Source: Mesostigma viride
Taxonomy: Eukaryota; Streptophyta; Mesostigmatophyceae; Mesostigmatales; Mesostigmataceae
NCBI GenBank assembly: GCA_009746045.1
Contig: RPFO01000027.1
Coordinates: forward strand, 3,413,609 to 3,477,608
Direction: 5' to 3'
DNA: 64,000 bases
Both the position numbers and the translations under genes were made by a program. Each line of letters begins with the position of its first letter. Positions within the stretch are counted from its first letter, which is position 1. The notes below the pieces were generated by a model, which saw nothing but the letters and a program-made list of their open reading frames with translations, was not told the origin of the DNA and did no database searches. Positions 61,301 through 64,000 of this stretch are shown here, one piece after another.

Positions 61301-63298
61301 AAAATCACTCCAAACACCCCAGCGCATGAAACTCCACGTTGCCGTCCTTCCAAATGAACTACCTAGCCGACCATCTAACGCAGAAAAATCACATTACACA
61401 CCCAAACTCACAAAACACCATGTTGCCGTCCTTCCTAATGAACTACCTAGCCAACCGTCTAACGCAAAAGATTAGTTGTTCTCCATGGTCCGCCGCGATA
61501 TGTGCCTCCCCACCAGCTGCCTCCTAAATGATGTGTCAACCAAGGACCCCCACCTCACAGAACACCACGTTGTCGTCCTTTCCCTTGAGATCCGGCAGCT
61601 GGTCCTCCTTGGTCCGCCGTAGCATGTGCCTCCGCACCAGCTCCTGAAGCTCTCTTCTCCTGGCATCTCCCAACGCGACAGCCTGCGCGCTGGCGTCCTT
61701 CACCCGCCCCTTCTTGATCGGTATCGAGTAGTAGTTCTTGAACGCCCCATACTCGCCCGCACACCCGGGGGCCACAAAGTCAAGCAGCCAGTACAGCTCC
61801 TCGAAGCGGTTCTGGATGGGCGTCCCCGTCAACCCGCAGCGCCAGCGCGTCCGCAGGGTGCGCAGGTTCCGGTAGAGGTCGCTGCGATGGTTCTGGTGGA
61901 TGAGATCAGACAAGCAAGTTGGGTGGCATGGGACCAAGTAAGGACATCACTGCGGGGGTTCTGTGGGTAGGGTACGGCGAGATGGGATAGGGATTCAACA
62001 ACGGTTGGGTGGGGGTTGGACAAGTTGGATTTCATTTCTGGTATACATCCGCGCGGTGGGGTAGGGTACGGCCGCCAGCTGCCGGAAACGCGGCAGCCAG
62101 ATGACTTTAGTGGAGTCCAAAGAAGGTGGGTGGGCTTGGCTTGAACAAAGTTGGGTGGGGCCAGACAGAGGTGAGTGGGGTCAGACAGACTTGGGTGGGC
62201 TTGGAGCGACTTGAGTGGTTCTGATGGGGGAGGGTGGGATTTGACAGGCTCACGAGAAGGCACACGGAAAAGAAGACTTTGATTTAAGTAGTATGCATGC
62301 TAGGTAGACATTGTAAAAAAAAAAAAAAAAGTAGATACTAATTCAGCAAGTCAAGGAATCCACATTCACAGTCAGTCCGGTTAATGACGTTACATACAAG
62401 AACGTACCAGGTCAGACATACCCTGACAATTGGCAGACGATGCTGGGGTCATGAGAACGAGAGATGGCCGAAACTGATGCTGGCAGAGGCAACGGTTCCC
62501 TTAAGGGGGGGGGCCTTGTGAAGTCGTAGTGACAGTAAAAAGGGTGGAGCCGTCGTGACAGTAACATGCTGCTACGCAGCTATGCAAAAGCAAGTGCCTG
62601 TGGGTGCGGCTGGATCGCTTTGCGACAAGTATTTGTCATGTGCCAGCCAGCTGGAAGGCCAGAGGGCAACCAATCTCCACAAGAAATGACGTTACCAAAT
62701 TACGGACGTCAACAGTGTCATGCTGATGACGTGGGAACGTTCCTACATCGACGGCAATCCAACGAAGGTGACGCAATCCACGAACTCTCGTAATTCATGG
62801 CTAGTGATTGTAAAGTAACTAAGACTATCGTGAACAGTTATTGCATCGTCACTAGTCACGTGCTATTTCCCTTTCTTGACCTCTGGTACAAAATTACTCC
62901 ATGAGTAGGACCTTCCATGATTCGGATGAAGCTTCCAACACATGTTTCTGCTTGTGGCCTTGACTGAAAAACCACACATGACAGAGCCCCGAAAGCGCAT
63001 CCCGGACGAGCCAGGACCCATCCCCATTCCCATCCATATATGATTTGCCTAATGAATGCTTTAATAATTGCTCTGATAACTGCTATAATAATTTGCTTTA
63101 ATGAGGGCCCTCACCTTGAGCTTGTGGGCCTCATCCAGGAGAACTGTTTAGGGTTTAGTGTTAAGGGCTTAGGCTCCTTAACGGGGTAATGAGAGCCCTC
63201 ACCTTGAGCTTGTGGGCCTCATCCAGGAATACGCAGTGCCAGTGCGTCTCCAGCGCTCTTTTGCTGGTGGCCATCGACTCGTAGGCAGCCACCACCAC
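45294..63298 (-). CDS. ERCC6L2-like: ERCC6L2-like (Hebo) SNF2 ATPase, thirteen exons, 5' part outside the window
   Basis: Join (minus): 63298-63203, 61892-61554, 60728-60565, 58835-58709, 58194-58027, 56152-55895, 54515-54417, 53475-53366, 52022-51959, 51231-51176, 49682-49604, 47979-47840, 46323-45294. All GT-AG, in phase, 909 residues. Motif II DEAH ([11 protein letters not shown]), III ([10 protein letters not shown]), IV (VLVFSSG), V ([12 protein letters not shown]), VI (QDRAYRTGQ). Motif I must lie upstream. Between the lobes is [16 protein letters not shown], the cysteine motif also present in animal ERCC6L2. After the helicase, [11 protein letters not shown] ... [28 protein letters not shown] and the C-terminal [20 protein letters not shown] match ERCC6L2 landmarks in order, the last being HEBO-like. 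Animal ERCC6L2 acts in DNA double-strand break repair; nuclear location is assumed. Confidence 0.88.
46880..47150. repeat. AT microsatellite with duplicated flanks
   Basis: Four copies of GCTACACGAGTGTGAGATAG and of ACAGCAT/CCTCCCACATTCC around an (AT)n/(TTAT)n block, in intron l-m. Confidence 0.9.
47636..47685 (-). repeat. Exon l donor echo
   Basis: Plus strand TGTACCACTCGTCAGTTCTG then GTGGCCGCCGCAGCAGCGG parallels the exon l end TTACCATTCATTGGCAGTGG then TGTCCGCAGCAGCAGCAGC. Confidence 0.8.
47690..47795 (-). mobile_element. tRNA-derived SINE
   Basis: Minus strand: GATGCCTTTGGATTAAGAGA (A-box-like) and GTCCCTGTGTTCGAATGGTA (B-box-like), then AT-rich. Confidence 0.6.
47840..47979 (-). CDS. 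ERCC6L2-like exon l
   Basis: [20 protein letters not shown], then a charged helix and an Ala-run; donor GTAAGT. Joins exon k to make [13 protein letters not shown], like the HxNQDIVGxSxAE stretch of ERCC6L2. Confidence 0.8.
48405..49135 (-). repeat. Weak exon k donor echoes
   Basis: Phrases such as GTGCGGGCGTACACGGGAAT (48,409), GGGCGTACTCCAAAATATGA (48,969) and GAGGGCATACACCAAAATGA (49,091) parallel the exon k end (CTTGTGCGTGTACACGGATA). The closest copy is at 49,498-49,530 (GCGCGTACACGGATATGCCC). Confidence 0.6.
48584..48606 (-). mobile_element. Possible LINE-A tail trace
   Basis: AATAATTAATAGACACGTGA resembles a reversed LINE-A end (tail plus one hairpin arm). Confidence 0.4.
49199..49500. 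repeat. 70-bp tandem array
   Basis: Four units containing GATAGTGCACCAGCGGCATA and GATATGGAGGAGAAAGAATA; the last unit runs into an exon k echo. Confidence 0.95.
49604..49682 (-). CDS. ERCC6L2-like exon k
   Basis: [20 protein letters not shown] then ISVYTHK; phase fits both neighbours; donor GTATGC. Confidence 0.75.
49700..50940. other. Part of the exon j-k intron without recognisable content
   Basis: No gene or clear repeat; G-rich at 49,697-49,760. The short frames on both strands have no family resemblance. Confidence 0.5.
50962..51150. repeat. 64-bp tandem array
   Basis: Three units containing GGGAGAAAGCAAATACTGCC and CCTGGCAAATACCACGATCC, ending next to exon j. Confidence 0.93.
51176..51231 (-). 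CDS. ERCC6L2-like exon j
   Basis: [18 protein letters not shown]; 56 bp, phase 2 end. Supported by acceptor echoes upstream. Confidence 0.7.
51255..51400 (-). repeat. Exon j acceptor echoes
   Basis: Plus strand GATGCCATGGATCTGCGTGG (51,297) and GCTGCCATGGATGTGGGGGG (51,357) copy the junction CATGCCATTGATCTGTGTGG (51,220). On the minus strand each keeps AG or near-AG. Confidence 0.82.
51541..51870. repeat. Nested tandem array in intron i-j
   Basis: Five partial units of AGGCCTGATAGAAGGATATT, then TAGTAGTAGTACTACAGTAT. Confidence 0.93.
51866..51900 (-). repeat. Exon i donor echo
   Basis: CCACCTCGCATCTAGCGTTC then TTCATGGTGTCCGA parallels exon i end TTACCTCGCGTGTGGCACTC then TTGATGATGTCTGA. 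Confidence 0.85.
51959..52022 (-). CDS. ERCC6L2-like exon i
   Basis: [20 protein letters not shown] then RE; the AG before AAACCTGC is shared by all upstream echoes, which fixes the start. Matches the NLFKF ... LTRDIL stretch after GELFG in animal ERCC6L2. Confidence 0.8.
52085..52400 (-). repeat. Exon i acceptor echoes
   Basis: AGGTCAGCAGGTTTCTGTCG (52,096), AGGTCGGCAGGTTTCTGTAT (52,170), AGGTCAGCAGGTTTCTGTTG (52,242) and GAGCTGTTTCTGTCC (52,378) copy the junction AGGTCAGCAGGTTTCTGTTG at 52,009. All keep the CAG acceptor on the minus strand. Confidence 0.92.
52450..53365. other. Intron h-i remainder
   Basis: Holds an (AATAAG)n run (52,471-52,505) and diffuse repeats based on AAGCAAACGGCAAC / CAAGCGGCAACA (53,070-53,350) that resemble the downstream flank of exon h. 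No gene. Confidence 0.55.
53366..53475 (-). CDS. ERCC6L2-like exon h
   Basis: [36 protein letters not shown]; corresponds to the IYKQQL ... GELFG landmarks of ERCC6L2. Confidence 0.9.
53540..54085 (-). repeat. Exon h acceptor echoes
   Basis: CTGCAGCTGCTGCTTGTAGA (53,558), CTGGAGCTTCTGCTTGTGGA (53,831), TTGAGCTTCTCCTCGTAGAT (53,953) and GAGCTATTGCTTGTAGATAT (54,051) copy CTGCAGCTGCTGCTTGTAGA at 53,456. Each is followed by CTG (AG acceptor on the minus strand) or a close variant. Confidence 0.9.
53607..53766. repeat. (GGGTT)n / (GGTTT)n array
   Basis: GGGTTGCGTT units then about 19 GGTTT pentamers, inside intron g-h between two exon h echoes. Confidence 0.95.
54245..54330 (-). repeat. Exon g donor-side echo
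   Basis: CAGCTCCACGATGCTGCCGA then CTGACAGCAG parallels exon g GAGCTCTTCGATGCTGCCGA then CCGACAGCAG. About 70 bp; in frame it reads [11 protein letters not shown], a diverged exon duplicate with stop codons nearby. Confidence 0.9.
54417..54515 (-). CDS. ERCC6L2-like exon g (motif VI)
   Basis: 33 codons, [20 protein letters not shown] and [13 protein letters not shown]. Confidence 0.95.
54595..54632 (-). repeat. Exon g acceptor echo
   Basis: TACGCATGGACTTGCGCCTG then CACAACGTC parallels TACGCCCGGTCTTGCGCCTG then CAAAGTCGT at 54,499. Confidence 0.87.
55085..55160 (-). mobile_element. LINE-B-type 3' tail fragment
   Basis: Reversed TTAATTAATTAGT tail and a degenerate hairpin (GAGTTCCCGTTGGGCACACA then CGGAGCACG) as in the half-LINE at 28,365. 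Confidence 0.6.
55425..55840 (-). repeat. Exon f donor echoes
   Basis: CCACCCGCCTTCAGAACGTG then GCTGAGGTTCCAG (55,797) and weaker CCACATGCCGGCCGTGGCTG (55,651) and GGCTGGCCATGGCTGGGGCT (55,443) copy the exon f end CCACCTGCAGGTCGTGGCTG then GGGTTCCAG. Confidence 0.78.
55895..56152 (-). CDS. ERCC6L2-like exon f (motifs IV and V)
   Basis: 86 codons, [46 protein letters not shown] and [12 protein letters not shown]. Confidence 0.95.
56156..57130. repeat. G/C-rich minisatellite abutting the exon f acceptor
   Basis: About 35 units of ACAGGAACACACCGGGGGAG with variable G/A-rich tails (GGGGAGGGG or AAGAGAGGGG), ~975 bp. On the gene (minus) strand it is a very long pyrimidine-rich tract ending 4 bp from the acceptor. 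Its unit shares CCGGTG...GTTC with the exon edge. Open frames over it are artefacts. Confidence 0.95.
57131..57890. other. Intron e-f remainder
   Basis: No gene. A ~50-bp direct repeat at 57,720-57,835 (CCGCCCACCCCTCACA ... GTGACATAGTC) is the main structure. Confidence 0.55.
57899..58022 (-). repeat. Exon e donor echo array (39-bp period)
   Basis: Three units with CATCACCTTTGCGTGGTCCC end to end, leading into the true exon end CCCCACCTTTGCTCGGTCCT. Each unit keeps AAAG-GTGATG on the minus strand, that is, a decoy 5' splice site. Confidence 0.93.
58027..58194 (-). CDS. ERCC6L2-like exon e
   Basis: 56 codons, [16 protein letters not shown] to [20 protein letters not shown] then K, matching the GKM-x-VL-x-x-LL segment before motif IV. 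Confidence 0.88.
58255..58395 (-). repeat. Exon e acceptor echoes
   Basis: CTGGCGAGTGTGCGGATGCG then CTCTGCCTGAGCATCGCAGC (58,270) parallels GTGGCGAGTGCGCGTATGCG then CTCGGCCTGGCCATCGCAGC (58,169), including the following TATGATTATC. A second remnant (ACTGGCGAGTGCAGATTGCA) is at 58,368. Confidence 0.92.
58455..58600 (-). repeat. Exon d donor echoes
   Basis: CACACGCACGCACTTTGGCG then GTGTCC (58,466) and CCCCTTATTGGTGTCCTGCT (58,564) copy the exon d end CACACGCACGCACCTTGTCG then GTGTCCCGCT. Confidence 0.87.
58709..58835 (-). CDS. ERCC6L2-like exon d
   Basis: Starts [20 protein letters not shown] and continues [12 protein letters not shown] ... DTDK. The C-x2-C-x2-C group sits just after the SEC-C-like motif of exon c. 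Confidence 0.88.
59130..59472. repeat. 86-bp tandem array
   Basis: Four units containing GTCCAGGCATTGATACCCGA and AAGAAACTGCAGGTGGGAAC, in intron c-d. Confidence 0.96.
59476..60115. repeat. 36-bp tandem array
   Basis: About 18 units of GATCTGGTACTTTTTTGTGT, then CTGCAAAGCAGGCGAA. Because 36 is divisible by three, several frames stay open for over 200 codons on both strands; they are not genes. Confidence 0.97.
60116..60564. other. Intron c-d next to exon c
   Basis: No gene; short duplications of TTCAGATAGCAT near 60,230-60,265. Confidence 0.5.
60565..60728 (-). CDS. ERCC6L2-like exon c (SEC-C-like motif)
   Basis: From [20 protein letters not shown] to GQLWRLYHK; contains [14 protein letters not shown]. 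Ends in phase 2. Confidence 0.9.
60820..60945 (-). repeat. Exon c acceptor echo with GA and G runs
   Basis: GCGCCGCTGCAGGTCCGGCG then TCTGGGGTCCCAGCATAGAG (60,868) parallels GCGCCGCTGCAGGTCCGTCA then TCTGGGGTCCACGCATAGCG (60,709). About 45 bp, AG retained. A (GA)n run (60,825-60,840) and a G-run (60,918-60,943) flank it. Confidence 0.92.
61085..61215 (-). mobile_element. tRNA-derived SINE
   Basis: Minus strand: CTCTGGTTAAGAGTCGGCTA (A-box-like) and GAGGTCCTGTGTTCGAATAC (B-box-like), then GGTATGGTGCCA. The clearest copy of the family. Confidence 0.72.
61218..61540 (-). repeat. Exon b donor-side echoes
   Basis: ACAAAACACCATGTTGCCGT (61,410), TCCACGTTGCCGTCCTTCCA (61,332) and GCTGCCATCGTTCCTAATGA (61,227) copy the exon b end ACAGAACACCACGTTGTCGT. 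61,485-61,520 (GTCCGCCGCGATATGTGCCT) copies an inner piece of exon b at 61,611. Confidence 0.85.
61554..61892 (-). CDS. ERCC6L2-like exon b
   Basis: 113 codons from [10 protein letters not shown] through [20 protein letters not shown] and [20 protein letters not shown] to VVFCE. Covers motif III and the lobe linker. Confidence 0.92.
61945..62240 (-). repeat. Exon b acceptor echoes
   Basis: GACATCACTGCGGGGGTTCT then GTGGGTA (61,943) and GAGCGACTTGAGTGGTTCTG (62,201) resemble GAGGTCGCTGCGATGGTTCT then GGTGGAT at 61,875. The stretch between has further TTGGGTGGG-type repeats. Confidence 0.68.
62241..63100. other. Intron a-b remainder
   Basis: No gene recognised. An A-run lies at 62,314-62,330, preceded by a T-free stretch; a 75-codon plus frame (62,566-62,793) has no family resemblance. 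Confidence 0.5.
63105..63140 (-). repeat. Exon a donor echo
   Basis: GCCCTCACCTTGAGCTTGTG then GGCCTCATCCAGGA is identical to the true exon end at 63,195-63,228 for 34 bases, so it is a recent duplicate with an intact decoy donor (AAG-GTGAGG). Confidence 0.93.
63203..63298 (-). CDS. ERCC6L2-like exon a (DEAH box)
   Basis: 32 codons, [12 protein letters not shown] to [10 protein letters not shown]; donor GTGAGG, acceptor GTCCAG. First exon of the gene visible in the window. Confidence 0.85.
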
Positions 63299-63374
63299 CT
63301 GGACAGTCATGAACACGCATGGGCCACGGCACAGGTGTTCAAGCGCATAGAGGCATCTTGTTGGCGCGCCGATA

Positions 63375-63535
63375 TACTCGCATGCGCGCACTGAGCCATA
63401 CATGGCCACCACTACCTGGCCAGCAATGGAGAGCCATGGGTCAGGGCATGGGGAACCCGCCAAGAGCACCGGGGTCGCTTGCAACGAAAACTGTGGCTGC
63501 GCAGAGTCATATGTGGTGGCATCCACCTGGACAGT
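63375..63535 (-). repeat. Exon a acceptor echoes
   Basis: CATGGCCACCACTACCTGGC (63,401) and GTGGCATCCACCTGGACAGT (63,515) copy the junction GCAGCCACCACCACCTGGAC at 63,285; the second keeps CCACCTGGACAGTCAT. Confidence 0.82.
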
Positions 63536-63600
63536 CATTAATTAATCTATATACAGGTAGACTGCGTCCCGTGAGGATAGGAGAAGAAAGGAAGGCATGA
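63536..63600 (-). mobile_element. Degenerate LINE-A tail
   Basis: TTAATTAATCTATATACAGG then TAGACTGCGTCCCGTGAGGA resembles the reversed LINE-A terminus (ACTGCGTCACGTGAGCATAA). Confidence 0.6.
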
Positions 63601-64000
63601 GCCGGGCCCCAATATGCGTGGTCATGTGAGGGTCATGTGAGGTATTGAAGAACGTAACTACACGCTCCAATGTCTTAGGCTTAATGGGGCCCAGAGATTA
63701 GCCGCAGGCAAGCATGATGTGGGAAACTGAAAAGGAGAGTCAGGTATCCGAGTCGACATTCTACTCAATGGAAAATGACAACTGAGGGCATTTGTTCTTG
63801 TTGCCCTTTCAACGAATGTAATGGTTGAAAAGTGTAATTCCTAAACTTTTTCCTTTCCAGCATCCTACCGGTACAAGTCCGCAACAGGAGCCAACCATTA
63901 AAGAATTGCATTTGGACGCTAGTATTTCTTTCTTCCCATACGCCCCCTCCCTAAAAAGCTCGCTGACAAACTTGCAACGCTTCAAAAACGGCAACAGGGT
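63601..64000. other. Right edge, nothing recognised
   Basis: Presumably intron upstream of exon a; no exon of the SNF2 N-lobe (motif I) could be identified. Confidence 0.45.

Overview
The window looks like nuclear DNA from a chlorophyte green alga, probably Chlamydomonadales-like. The reasons are long GT-AG introns, GC-rich exons split into 50-400 bp pieces, very abundant simple repeats, a plastid/cyanobacterial-type protein (DUF3172-like), a chromodomain Ty3/gypsy element and several LINE families. The species is not determined from sequence alone.

Layout. 1-10,804: a minus-strand Ty3/gypsy chromovirus-type retrotransposon with two LTRs. Its internal order is a small viroplasmin/RNase H1 N-terminal-like ORF, an Asn-rich ORF, gag, a CCHC knuckle, protease, RT-RNase H, integrase plus chromodomain, then an unrecognised ~700-aa ORF in the env position. 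14,441-25,078 (+): a seven-exon gene for a membrane-anchored WbuC-like cupin. 25,455-33,770 and 39,518-44,220: a nest of LINE pieces. It includes four ORF1-only 'half-LINE' units, one with an 11-bp target-site duplication, and an RT-bearing partner whose 3' hairpin matches one of them at 28 of 29 bases. 34,396-37,541 (-): a two-exon plastid DUF3172-like gene. 45,294-63,298 (-): thirteen exons of an ERCC6L2-like SNF2 DNA-dependent ATPase; the 5' exons lie beyond the right edge. All thirteen exons keep phase.

The most striking feature is how the introns are built. At nearly every exon edge of all three genes, the adjacent intron holds one to five decayed copies of that same edge: 20-60 bp of exon plus the splice site and some flanking intron. 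I call these exon-boundary echoes. Acceptor echoes lie upstream of the true acceptor and donor echoes downstream of the true donor, so the functional sites are the outermost ones. This suggests introns that grew by repeated tandem duplication across splice junctions, leaving rows of decoy splice sites.

The second system is the LINE/half-LINE set. Non-autonomous units code only for the ORF1 RNA-binding protein and end in a short stem-loop plus a (TTAA)n-like tail. They appear to share the 3' recognition structure of an RT-coding LINE, which resembles in principle the ORF1-only HAL1 elements of mammals.
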